A stretch of 14,090 bases of DNA, taken from assembly GCA_900549105.1 (NCBI GenBank), contig URND01000082.1, positions 1 through 14,090 of the forward strand, read 5' to 3'. Positions 6,738-13,239 of this stretch are shown here, piece after piece. Under the pieces are notes generated by a model that was not told the origin of the DNA, made no database searches, and saw nothing but the letters and a program-made list of their open reading frames with translations. A program made the translations under genes and the position numbers. The DNA comes from an uncultured Eubacteriales bacterium. GTDB lineage: Bacteria; Bacillota; Clostridia; Lachnospirales; Lachnospiraceae. Within the stretch, counting starts at the first letter, position 1. Each line of letters opens with the position of its first letter.

Positions 6738-7670
6738 TCACTGCTGCAAACTGTAAAACACCATATCCACTGTACAAATTAATGTATCTCTGTCATCCCG
6801 GATTTCCACTAAAAAAGTTCTGATCTTGCGTCCAAACTTTTTCGGTTTTGCCTCCGCAATCAGATATTTTGGCCAGAAAGCCGCATTTAAAAACTGAATG
6901 TTGCTGTTTACCGTGGTGCAAATACCGCCCAAAGATGAAGCTGCAATGCCGCAGGCCGCATCCGCCAGTGTAAAGAGACAGCCGCCATGAACTGTCCCTA
7001 TCGGATTCATATGATCCGGACAGATATCCAGCCGGGCCCTGCATGTTCCCTCGCTCCGCTCCAGCAAATGAACGCCGATATATTTTCCAAAATCATACCT
7101 GTTCAGCATAACCCCCGTCACGCAGGCGACAGACATTTCCGCCTTCTCCGGAGTAATGGTCAAATTAAAGAACTCCTGTTTATCCGCCTGAATGACAATG
7201 GCGCTTCCAACTTCACATTCCAGTTTTTCACCGTCACACGCCAGGCAAAATCCGGAATCAAGCCCTAAAAATGCCAGCACGCAGGCTCCCATGGCCTCCC
7301 CAGCGCGCATTTTCTTTTCCGTTTCAAGAGACATCTTTCGAATAAAGCCGCGGACGCCGCCGGACATAAACATATTAAATACCCGGCCTTCACCCGTCAG
7401 CTCCACCCGCTCTTCTTCTTCGCAGGAAAAAGTCTGACCGGCTTCAAATGCCCGTCTTCCCAGTTCACTGTTCAGCGCTTCCGCCCGGCCTTCCACCAAC
7501 ACATGGTAACTGGACACATGGTCGCTGCCAAAATAAATTTTTTCACTTTTTGCCAATTGATTTAATGAAAAACCGATTCTAAAATCTTCGTCTCCCGGAA
7601 CTGTATTTTCCGGATAGGAGAAAGCCTGGGCTTCTCCCACCCCATTTAATAATATTTTAGTAATTTTCAC
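6738..7670 (-). CDS. HutD/Ves-like domain fused to a PaaI-type hotdog thioesterase
   Basis: A 310-residue two-domain protein. Residues 1-185 resemble the HutD/Ves beta-barrel family: RIGFSLNQL (31-39), a stretch ending in HVLVEGRAEAL (56-66), FEAGQTFSCEE (75-85) and the GEGRVFNMFMSGG turn (93-105) that matches the family's '...DFNLM' region. Residues about 190-308 are a hotdog domain of the PaaI/acyl-CoA thioesterase type, with HMNPIGTVHGGCLFTLADAA (220-239) holding the H-G-G motif (228-230) and a usual C-terminal beta sheet. I chose GTG at 7670. A TTG start at 7718 lies inside the promoter and would precede the transcription start; GGGA sits about nine bases before the GTG. The substrate is unknown. 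HutD is linked to histidine utilisation, but no hut gene is here. The hotdog assignment is firm; the HutD one is moderate. Confidence 0.8.
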   Translation of the reverse strand: MKITKILLNGVGEAQAFSYPENTVPGDEDFRIGFSLNQLAKSEKIYFGSDHVSSYHVLVEGRAEALNSELGRRAFEAGQTFSCEEEERVELTGEGRVFNMFMSGGVRGFIRKMSLETEKKMRAGEAMGACVLAFLGLDSGFCLACDGEKLECEVGSAIVIQADKQEFFNLTITPEKAEMSVACVTGVMLNRYDFGKYIGVHLLERSEGTCRARLDICPDHMNPIGTVHGGCLFTLADAACGIAASSLGGICTTVNSNIQFLNAAFWPKYLIAEAKPKKFGRKIRTFLVEIRDDRDTLICTVDMVFYSLQQ

Positions 7671-7689
7671 TTTTATCACATCCCACACT

Positions 7690-7718
7690 ATTATATCGGT
7701 TAATTCGCGAAAAAACAA
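7690..7718 (-). promoter_or_regulatory. Promoter for the HutD-hotdog gene
   Basis: Minus-strand TTGTTT (7713-7718), 17 bases, perfect TATAAT (7690-7695). Transcription would start about 7683, only a dozen bases before the GTG start, which rules out the longer TTG reading. Confidence 0.7.
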
Positions 7719-7727
7719 TGGCGGGAC

Positions 7728-7755
7728 TGGTCATTTTATTTTTTTATGGTATACT
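7728..7755 (+). promoter_or_regulatory. Promoter for the mgtE leader and mgtE
   Basis: TGGTCA (7728-7733), 16 bases, TATACT (7750-7755) with an extended TGG before the -10. Divergent from the HutD-hotdog promoter. The start would be near 7762, leaving about 30 bases before the upstream peptide start. Confidence 0.6.
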
Positions 7756-7791
7756 TATTAAGGACATTTTTCTGAAAGGCAGGTGGTTTTT

Positions 7792-7908
7792 ATGAAACAT
7801 CATATAGAAAGTTTTCTCGACGTTCCCGGGCCCGAGCCCTCTGATTTTGTAAAAACTACATACCGAAAAGGAGAATGGCAATGTTTAATAAGATTAATGA
7901 ATTATTAG
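7792..7908 (+). CDS. Candidate 38-residue leader peptide overlapping the mgtE start
   Basis: ATG at 7792 follows AGGTGG five bases earlier, a ribosome site at least as good as mgtE's. The peptide begins MKHHIESFLDV and continues PGPEPSDF (residues 12-19), so three prolines alternate with acidic and Gly residues early in the chain. It continues in another frame across the mgtE ribosome site and start, ending at TAG 7906-7908, 26 bases inside mgtE. Acidic/proline N-termini of leader peptides such as enterobacterial MgtL are known to destabilise ribosomes at low magnesium. The same role here is inference. A GGGC-CCGA-GCCC hairpin (7828-7839) lies in the Pro codons. It may instead be a chance frame. 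Confidence 0.5.
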   Translation: MKHHIESFLDVPGPEPSDFVKTTYRKGEWQCLIRLMNY

Positions 7909-9215
7909 AAAACAAGCTGTACATGGAAGCCCGCCAGGAAATCGCCGAGATGAATCCGGTGGATATCGCCGCACTGATTGAGGAATTTCCTGAAGATGAG
8001 CGAACCAAAATTTTCCGGTTGCTTCCAAAATCTCTGGCAGCCGACGTGTTTTCCTATCTTCCCATTGAACTTGAACAGGACATTATCGTTGCCCTGTCCG
8101 ATAAGGAAGCCGGACACATTCTCGATAATCTGAATGCGGATGATGCGGCGGATTTGATTGAGGAAATGCCGGCCAATGTGGTAAAGAAACTTTTAGCCAC
8201 TGCCGACCCGGAAACTCGCCGGGATATCAACCATCTTCTCCAGTACCCGGATGACTCTGCCGGAAGTATTATGACCGTGGAATTCATGGATTTGAAAGAA
8301 TCCTACACGGTGGAACAATCCCTTCGGAAAATCCGCCTGGAAGGTATTGATAAAGAAACCATCAATACCTGTTATATCCTGAATTCCCATCGTCGGCTCC
8401 TCGGCGCTATTTCCCTGCGCCGTCTGCTTTTGAGCGACCCGGTGGAAAAGATGATTAATATTATGGAGGACCATGTCATATCCGTCAGCACGCAGGCTGA
8501 CCAGGAGGAAGTAGCTCTGCTTTTCCAGAAATACGATTTTACCTCCATTCCTGTTGTGGACAGTGAAAACCGCCTTGTCGGCATTATTACCGTCGATGAT
8601 ATCGTGGATATCCTGCAGCAGGAAGCCACGGAGGATATCGAAAAGATGGCGGCCATCACGCCGACAGATAAACCCTATATGAAAACAGGGATATTTGAAA
8701 CGTGGAAAAAGCGTATTCCATGGCTTTTAATTTTAATGATATCCGCCACCTTCACCGGCCGGATTATCTCCCACTACGAGGCGGCCCTTGCCTCCTACGT
8801 GGTTTTGACCGCATTTATCCCAATGCTTATGGACACCGGCGGAAATGCAGGAAGTCAGGCATCCGTATCCATTATCCGTGGTCTTTCTCTGAATGAAATT
8901 GACTACTCGGATACACTGAAAATCCTGTTTAAAGAATTATTTGTCGGCATTTTAATCGGCATCACGCTGGCCGCAGCCAATTTTATAAAACTGCTTGTCA
9001 TCGACCGGGTATCCGTTACAATCGCGATGGTCGTCTGCTTTACCCTGATTGTCACCGTTATATTTGCCAAGCTGGTCGGCTGCTCCCTGCCTGTTCTCGC
9101 CAAACGTCTCGGCTTTGACCCGGCGGTTATGGCCAGCCCGTTTATTACAACCATTGTCGATGCATTATCGCTGATGATGTATTTTAAAATTGCCGGTGTG
9201 ATTCTTCATATCTGA
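7881..9215 (+). CDS. mgtE: Magnesium transporter MgtE
   Basis: Magnesium channel/transporter of the inner membrane, 444 residues. An acidic MgtE N domain (about 1-130, repeated LPxxxxADVFSYLP-type helices) precedes two CBS domains (about 135-195 and 198-255). The membrane part (about 278-444) has five hydrophobic segments. The family signature PMLMDTGGNAGSQAS lies at 314-328, and the late TTIVDALSLMMYF segment (423-435) carries the pore Asp. ATG 7881 has GGAG seven bases upstream. The in-frame ATG at 7875 leaves only one base to the same GGAG, so it is unlikely. N and CBS domains normally sense cytoplasmic Mg2+ and close the pore. I see no M-box-like RNA in the short leader; a small upstream frame overlaps the start. 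Confidence 0.96.
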   Translation: MFNKINELLENKLYMEARQEIAEMNPVDIAALIEEFPEDERTKIFRLLPKSLAADVFSYLPIELEQDIIVALSDKEAGHILDNLNADDAADLIEEMPANVVKKLLATADPETRRDINHLLQYPDDSAGSIMTVEFMDLKESYTVEQSLRKIRLEGIDKETINTCYILNSHRRLLGAISLRRLLLSDPVEKMINIMEDHVISVSTQADQEEVALLFQKYDFTSIPVVDSENRLVGIITVDDIVDILQQEATEDIEKMAAITPTDKPYMKTGIFETWKKRIPWLLILMISATFTGRIISHYEAALASYVVLTAFIPMLMDTGGNAGSQASVSIIRGLSLNEIDYSDTLKILFKELFVGILIGITLAAANFIKLLVIDRVSVTIAMVVCFTLIVTVIFAKLVGCSLPVLAKRLGFDPAVMASPFITTIVDALSLMMYFKIAGVILHI

Positions 9216-9250
9216 CACTTTACGACATGTTAAAATATTTGAGAAAGAAA

Positions 9251-9300
9251 TCACCCTGTAAAATTCCGGCTTTTTAAAAGTCTGAATCCATACAGGGTGA
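9251..9300. terminator. Long hairpin, probable bidirectional terminator between mgtE and abiEii
   Basis: Perfect 10-base arms TCACCCTGTA (9251-9260) and TACAGGGTGA (9291-9300) enclose a second imperfect stem (9263-9274 with 9276-9287). The minus-strand exit is T-rich (TTTCTTTCTC), fitting the end of the abiE transcript. The plus-strand exit is only weakly T-rich. It also marks the left edge of the AT-rich island. Confidence 0.6.
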
Positions 9301-9306
9301 GTTTAC

Positions 9307-10227
9307 TTAATCCTCGAATATTTTCCTTGCCAATTCCTTATAATGATTCTTTACCACTTCATACTCCAGAGAATCAGAAATCAACTTAAGTGTTGTCTCT
9401 TCATAATCCTCTTTATAAAAGTCCTCATCACAAATCCGTTGTACCAACTCTAAAATACTAACATCCAGCGGTGCTGCAGGTGCAATTTCCCTTCCCATCT
9501 CAATTCGATGAAAACGAACCTCCTTTACAAGATTTAAAAATGCTTCATCAACCTCTACATAATGAGTAAGCTTATAAATATCATATAAATGTCTCGCATT
9601 TCTATGAGCCTTTCCTTGCAGATAGTAATCACAAAGAGCAAAAATCTTGTCTATCAACGTTCGATTCAATGACTGAACCCTCATAGGAAACGGTTGTAAA
9701 TCATAAGCCGAAAAAAGTTCCTTTTCATCAGCTCCAAGCGCTTCTAGTATATAGTTTCCCAACTTTCTTTCTTCTGTAGGAAACGCATAAGACATTAAAG
9801 ACGTTTCCAATTTAACATATGGCGGAATCGCATTGATTACTTGGTCACCGGTCACCGGCTCATAATAAAAATCATAATGATTCAGGTTTTTATCACTTTC
9901 AACAGAATCAAAGTTACGAATAACAAGCCCCAGTTCATCAGCTATAGGTTTAAGTATTTTATATTTTAATTTTTTTCTCCTTGCCTCTCCCAAATGCTCC
10001 GAAAATGTAATATCAATATCCTCAGAAAATCGATCAATTACATTAAAGGCTTTAGAAAGGGACGTCCCACCCTTGAACACAATCGGATACTCTATCTGAG
10101 AAAGCTTCTTTAAAATCAAAGTAACATAATAGTCTTTCTCTACAATGTCCTCGCTGACCTCTAATTTCTGTGAAGTCAATAAAATCACATCCCGAAACAA
10201 CTCTTTGTTTTCTTTATGCAAGTACAT
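9307..10227 (-). CDS. abiEii: AbiEii/AbiGii family nucleotidyltransferase toxin
   Basis: Toxin of a type IV toxin-antitoxin/abortive infection module; family members are nucleotidyltransferases (some add bases to tRNA, others use GTP). 306 residues. Motif I is KGGTSLSK (52-59) followed by DRFSEDIDITF (65-75), the catalytic G-G-S/T...D-x-D pattern. Motif III lies in TLIDKIFALCDYY (about 191-203) and motif IV in RHLYDIYKL (about 213-221), so all expected motifs are present and it looks intact. Its start overlaps the abiEi end by 14 bases, with GGAGCTGG just ahead, so translation is coupled. The region is more AT-rich than its neighbours, a sign of horizontal transfer. Confidence 0.93.
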   Translation of the reverse strand: MYLHKENKELFRDVILLTSQKLEVSEDIVEKDYYVTLILKKLSQIEYPIVFKGGTSLSKAFNVIDRFSEDIDITFSEHLGEARRKKLKYKILKPIADELGLVIRNFDSVESDKNLNHYDFYYEPVTGDQVINAIPPYVKLETSLMSYAFPTEERKLGNYILEALGADEKELFSAYDLQPFPMRVQSLNRTLIDKIFALCDYYLQGKAHRNARHLYDIYKLTHYVEVDEAFLNLVKEVRFHRIEMGREIAPAAPLDVSILELVQRICDEDFYKEDYEETTLKLISDSLEYEVVKNHYKELARKIFED

Positions 10228-10837
10228 GATCCAGCTCCAGTTCGTAATAATATTTAAACGTAACTATAGGATATTTTCTAATATAAAGATCTACATCACT
10301 TCTTCTAATCCCGTGAACTGATATATATTCGGCAAATCTCTCCCTCGCCTCTTCATAGGAGTAATCTAAATAGGCATCCAAATTTTTCAGTAATTCAAGC
10401 ATCTGCAACACATATACATTCTCTTTGGTTATAGGCACAACAGGTTGCCGCACATAAAATCTTCTGTTGCCAATTCTGACCTCTCTGCCCGAAGAATTGG
10501 TATTATTACTTACAATCTCAACCATTCTGGGCACCTGCATGGTAATTCCAAGCTGATTTGCAAACGAATTTCCACCGTAAAACCCATCTATATTGTCCCC
10601 TTTAGAAATGAAACGATATCTTGCTACCAAATCCGCATTAGGCCCAATGGTAGAATTTAATAAAGTTTTCTTGGGAATAAAATATACTCCTTTATCATAT
10701 TTCTGCAGCAATCCTTTATCACAAAGCTTCTTCAACTGCTGGTTCAAGGCAGACTTTGTAATGTCCCCTCTTTCCAAATCCGAAAAGAAAATAGGTTCTG
10801 CTTTTTTATAATGTTCTTCTATATAGTTGTATAGCAT
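10214..10837 (-). CDS. abiEi: AbiEi-type antitoxin / DUF6088 winged-helix regulator
   Basis: Antitoxin and probable autorepressor of the AbiE pair, 207 residues. The N-terminal winged-helix domain (about 1-55) has ITKSALNQQLKKLCDKGLLQKYDKGVYFIP, typical of AbiEi. The C-terminal domain has GDNIDGFYGGNSFANQLG near 82 and VSNNTNSSGREVRIGNRRFYVR near 109. In the family the C-terminal part neutralises the toxin without direct binding, and the N-terminal part represses the operon. GGGGA lies seven bases before ATG. Confidence 0.9.
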   Translation of the reverse strand: MLYNYIEEHYKKAEPIFFSDLERGDITKSALNQQLKKLCDKGLLQKYDKGVYFIPKKTLLNSTIGPNADLVARYRFISKGDNIDGFYGGNSFANQLGITMQVPRMVEIVSNNTNSSGREVRIGNRRFYVRQPVVPITKENVYVLQMLELLKNLDAYLDYSYEEARERFAEYISVHGIRRSDVDLYIRKYPIVTFKYYYELELDHVLA

Positions 10838-10892
10838 TGCCGACTCCCCTTTCTTAATATTTTAGTTTGCCTGTGTCCATTTTGTTAAGTTT

Positions 10893-10921
10893 ATTATATT
10901 CACTGCTTCTTTCTATGTCAA
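10893..10921 (-). promoter_or_regulatory. Consensus promoter of abiEi-abiEii
   Basis: Minus-strand TTGACA (10916-10921) and TATAAT (10893-10898), exactly 17 bases apart, a perfect match to consensus. Strong, tightly repressed promoters are usual for TA modules. The leader of about 50 bases contains CTTAA...TTAAG arms that could be an AbiEi site, which is speculative. Confidence 0.85.
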
Positions 10922-10988
10922 TGATATTCTTTCGCATATTTCTGGTTTTATCCCCACCTTCATTTTAGCGAATCGTTCTAATGCTTTT

Positions 10989-11543
10989 TTATAATTTCTC
11001 CATAGCTTCTTTTAAGATAGCATCGACATCATTTCCCCAGATATCCAGCCCATCCGCTTTGTGCATCTCCATTTCACCAATTCCAAACATGGCGCACAAT
11101 TCTTTCAGATAAAGCTCCAATGAATTCGACGAAGCCAGGTAGCCGCCGGCGGTTGTAATGTAAATCAACTTTTTCGCTTTGCACAGCGCCAGCGGAGCGC
11201 CGTCGCTTCCATAACCAAAGGTAATCCCGTTCACACATATATGCTCAAGATATACCTTCAGCACAGCCGGAAAACTGCAGTCCCAAAATGGTGCGCCGAT
11301 TAAAATTTCATCCGCATCCGCAAAATCTCTGGCCCAATCATATCGGGATGATGAAAAATCGCCGGCAGATATATCTGCATCCCTCTGACGCAGCATTTCC
11401 TCATTGACCGGCGCCAGCGAACTGTCTTTCAAGGAAACCTCCTTTACTGTTTCTTTCTCCCAATGCCGTTTCATATATTCTTTGCACAACTGAAGCGTTC
11501 TCGACTCCCCGCGCACACAGGCATTAATAAATAGTGTTTTCAT
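10989..11543 (-). CDS. Flavodoxin-fold NAD(P)H oxidoreductase (AzoR/NQO-like)
   Basis: 184 residues of the Flavodoxin_2 family: FMN-dependent, NAD(P)H-using quinone, azo or nitro reductases. The N-terminal beta strand and phosphate-binding loop are LFINACVRGESRTLQL (4-19). The central IGAPFWDCSFPAVLKVYLEHI corresponds to the family P-x-Y/W-N/D...P-x-x-L-K-x-Y-x-D segment, followed by GITFGYG. ITTAGGY (about 128-134) is near the isoalloxazine site. It overlaps the upstream small gene by four bases (ATGA), so translation is coupled. The substrate is not evident. Divergence from padR suggests control by a stress or small-molecule signal, as inference. Confidence 0.88.
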   Translation of the reverse strand: MKTLFINACVRGESRTLQLCKEYMKRHWEKETVKEVSLKDSSLAPVNEEMLRQRDADISAGDFSSSRYDWARDFADADEILIGAPFWDCSFPAVLKVYLEHICVNGITFGYGSDGAPLALCKAKKLIYITTAGGYLASSNSLELYLKELCAMFGIGEMEMHKADGLDIWGNDVDAILKEAMEKL

Positions 11544-11788
11544 GAAATATTCCCCCTTATCAGCCCTGCGGCCATTTCAAAATCATCCTTATGAACATAT
11601 ATTATATATTCCTGCATCTGCTCCGGATTCATTCCCATACTTCCCATTCTTGCCCGGTCAATACCACCCTTTAAACAACTTTTCACCCTATATTCCAACT
11701 TATTTTCCGCCAGAATATTCTGGATTCGATTCAGTTCCTTTAACGAAAATGTCACTGTTAATTCTTGACGGTTGAAAATCGTTAACAT
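11540..11788 (-). CDS. Small DUF2007-like protein
   Basis: 82 residues from ATG 11788, which has a strong GGGGG run about nine bases upstream (AAGGGGGTGG); a GTG three codons further up overlaps that site. The C-terminal half (EYIIYVHKDDFEMAAGLIRG) resembles the DUF2007 'putative signal transducing' fold, a ferredoxin-like beta-alpha-beta module: FSLKELNRIQNILAENKLEYRV is the first helix and strand. The middle is Gly/Met-rich (RMGSMGMNPEQ). No catalytic residues are evident. It heads a two-gene operon with the flavodoxin-fold oxidoreductase. Function unknown; the family call is moderate. Confidence 0.75.
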   Translation of the reverse strand: MLTIFNRQELTVTFSLKELNRIQNILAENKLEYRVKSCLKGGIDRARMGSMGMNPEQMQEYIIYVHKDDFEMAAGLIRGNIS

Positions 11789-11812
11789 ATCGACCACCCC
11801 CTTCTGTTATAG

Positions 11813-11876
11813 TATACCACGTCAACTAAGTTCGTGGAATACCTCGCCAAGTGTTCACAATATACCACGTCAACTA
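11813..11876. repeat. Pair of 16-base direct repeats in the divergent promoter region
   Basis: TATACCACGTCAACTA occurs exactly at 11813-11828 and again at 11861-11876, starts 48 bases apart. A reversed partial copy, GTTGAC (11893-11898), overlaps the padR -35. Lying just upstream of the DUF2007-like/oxidoreductase operon, they look like operator sites for one regulator. No good -35/-10 pair could be assigned to that operon, so it may need an activator or use these elements as promoter parts. Confidence 0.7.
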
Positions 11877-11893
11877 TTTTTTGAAAATATATG

Positions 11894-11922
11894 TTGACAC
11901 CCGATATATATCGTGATACGAT
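11894..11922 (+). promoter_or_regulatory. Promoter for padR-DUF2812
   Basis: TTGACA (11894-11899), 17 bases, TACGAT (11917-11922). The -10 sits inside a palindromic operator, consistent with autorepression. Confidence 0.65.
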
Positions 11923-11955
11923 ATATTTAAAGATGATATATCGTCACTCGATATA
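11902..11955 (+). promoter_or_regulatory. PadR operator array (CGATATA repeats)
   Basis: CGATATATATCG (11902-11913) is a perfect 12-base palindrome. ACGATATAT (11918-11926) and ATATATCGT (11936-11944) form an inverted repeat with a nine-base gap. A further CGATATA lies at 11949-11955. All lie between the -35 of padR and its ribosome site, where a PadR autorepressor would bind. Assignment to PadR is by position. Confidence 0.65.
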
Positions 11956-11981
11956 GTATATTTTGATACAGGAGGATTCAC

Positions 11982-12311
11982 ATGCCAGGAAAAAATGAAC
12001 CTCTGACCGAAAGTTATTTTTATATTCTGCTCTGCCTTTATCACGGGCCGCTCCACGGATACGGCATTATGCAGAAAACAGCCGAACTTTCACAGGGAAA
12101 CGTAAAAATTGGTTCCGGCACCATGTACGGCGCCACAGACAATATGATGAAAAAAGGATGGATTCGTGAAACATTCAGCGATAATCCCGAGGATAAACGC
12201 AAACGGCTTTATGAGTTGACTGATTCCGGCCGGGAGGCCTTAAATCAGGAAATGAGGCGTCTAAAATATCTGGTGGAGATTTCCAAAAAAGTTATAGGGG
12301 AGGAAGATTGA
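11982..12311 (+). CDS. PadR family transcriptional regulator
   Basis: 109 residues, a short (subfamily 2) PadR. The winged-helix domain spans about 5-85: SYFYILLCLYHGPLHGYGIMQKT (8-30) is the family opening, GSGTMYGATDNMMKKGWI (44-61) the recognition helix, and RKRLYELTDSGREAL (about 72-86) the wing. One C-terminal helix follows for dimerisation. AGGAGG lies six bases before ATG. PadR repressors release DNA on ligand binding, typically drugs, antimicrobials or envelope signals. It is followed one base later by a DUF2812 protein, a frequent pair in Bacillota in which the membrane protein is thought to sense or respond to the signal. Confidence 0.95.
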   Translation: MPGKNEPLTESYFYILLCLYHGPLHGYGIMQKTAELSQGNVKIGSGTMYGATDNMMKKGWIRETFSDNPEDKRKRLYELTDSGREALNQEMRRLKYLVEISKKVIGEED

Positions 12312-12312
12312 T

Positions 12313-12954
12313 ATGAAAGATATTATCACAAGTCATAAATTTTATGCTGTATGGGAGTATAAGCAAGAGGAACAGGATTTAAATGAAGCTTCCAAAAATG
12401 GACTTCAATTAGTCAAAGGCGGCTGTTTCCACTCTACATTCCGGCGCGACAACAGTGTCCGCTATATTTATCAACTGGATTTTTGTCCGAAAATTTCGGA
12501 CAAGGGCCGCTATATTGAATGTTTTGAAGATGCCGGATGGGAATATGTGAACTCTACTTTTAACGGGTGGCACTACTTCCGCCGTCCATATACGCCGGAA
12601 CTCTCCCCTGAGGATGTCAAAATCTATACTGACCGGGACTCCCTTTATAATATGGAAAACCGCTGGTATGCAATTCTTCATGCCATCTCCGTACTCACGC
12701 TTGCCATGGGCCTTTTTTATCTCGGTTATGCCGTTTATTCTTATGGCACAGGGCATACTCAGGGCTTCATTTTTATACTGGAAGCATCCATAATGCTTAT
12801 TATCTCAGCAACCTTCTATCTGGCCAGAAAAAATGTCAAACGCCTTCGGGAAGGTGAACCCTCCGGATTCATCCTGCCTGTGCAGGTTGTATTTCCACTG
12901 GTGCTTATACTTCTCTCCATCTGTCTGATACTTACATTTATATTTATACATTAA
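12313..12954 (+). CDS. DUF2812 membrane protein, partner of PadR
   Basis: 213 residues. The soluble N-terminal DUF2812 domain (about 1-112) has KFYAVWEYKQEEQDLNEAS (9-27), NGLQLVKGGCFHSTF (29-43), YQLDFCP, and FEDAGWEYVNSTFNGWHYFRR (71-91), which match this family well. Three membrane segments follow at about 119-143, 151-171 and 188-212. Biochemical function is not established. It starts one base after the padR stop (TGATATG), so it is the second gene of the operon. Nothing resembling an export gene lies beside it. Confidence 0.9.
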   Translation: MKDIITSHKFYAVWEYKQEEQDLNEASKNGLQLVKGGCFHSTFRRDNSVRYIYQLDFCPKISDKGRYIECFEDAGWEYVNSTFNGWHYFRRPYTPELSPEDVKIYTDRDSLYNMENRWYAILHAISVLTLAMGLFYLGYAVYSYGTGHTQGFIFILEASIMLIISATFYLARKNVKRLREGEPSGFILPVQVVFPLVLILLSICLILTFIFIH

Positions 12955-12955
12955 T

Positions 12956-13186
12956 TCAAGCCGAAATTTCATCGAGCTTTGCACTATGCCCGGCAACAAC
13001 CCTTTTAACTAAAGCAACATCGCGCTGAAGCGATTCCACCTGGTTTGCTGCCGCCGCATAGTGCTGAGCCGCCGGCATATAATTTTCTGCAAAATATAAA
13101 ATCCATCTTTTTCGTTCGACAAAAACAGCAATCTAACGCAAATCCTACAAGTTTCTTAATTCCTTCCCCCAGACCTTGGCTTTCAT
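12956..13186 (-). pseudogene. Small unrecognised reading frame broken by two TAG codons
   Basis: A 76-codon frame begins at ATG 13186, with GGGGG just upstream, as MKAKVWGKELRNL. TAG follows at 13145-13147, then three codons, then a second TAG at 13133-13135, then an open run of 58 codons ending at TGA 12956-12958. The final part (ESLQRDVALVKRVVAGHSAKL) looks like a coiled coil and is Ala-rich before it. I do not recognise it. Each TAG is one C-to-T step from CAG (Gln), so it may be a decayed gene. It could also be a repeat element in which translation is incidental. It ends one base from the convergent DUF2812 stop. Confidence 0.4.
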
Positions 13187-13239
13187 TTTCCCCCGTGATA
13201 AAATAAAATCACTTGTCAAAATAAAGCGGGTGAATATGT

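Noticed and set aside
6716..6741. GACCAA...TTGGTC inverted repeat after the HutD-hotdog stop as a terminator
   Set aside because: Only six base pairs, AT-rich loop and no T run on the minus strand after it.
7671..7718. Longer TTG start of the HutD-hotdog gene
   Set aside because: It spans the -35 and the perfect TATAAT, so it would not be on the transcript.
7756..7880. M-box magnesium riboswitch in the mgtE leader
   Set aside because: The leader is only about 120 bases and lacks an obvious multi-helix M-box fold; the GC-rich hairpin is too small.
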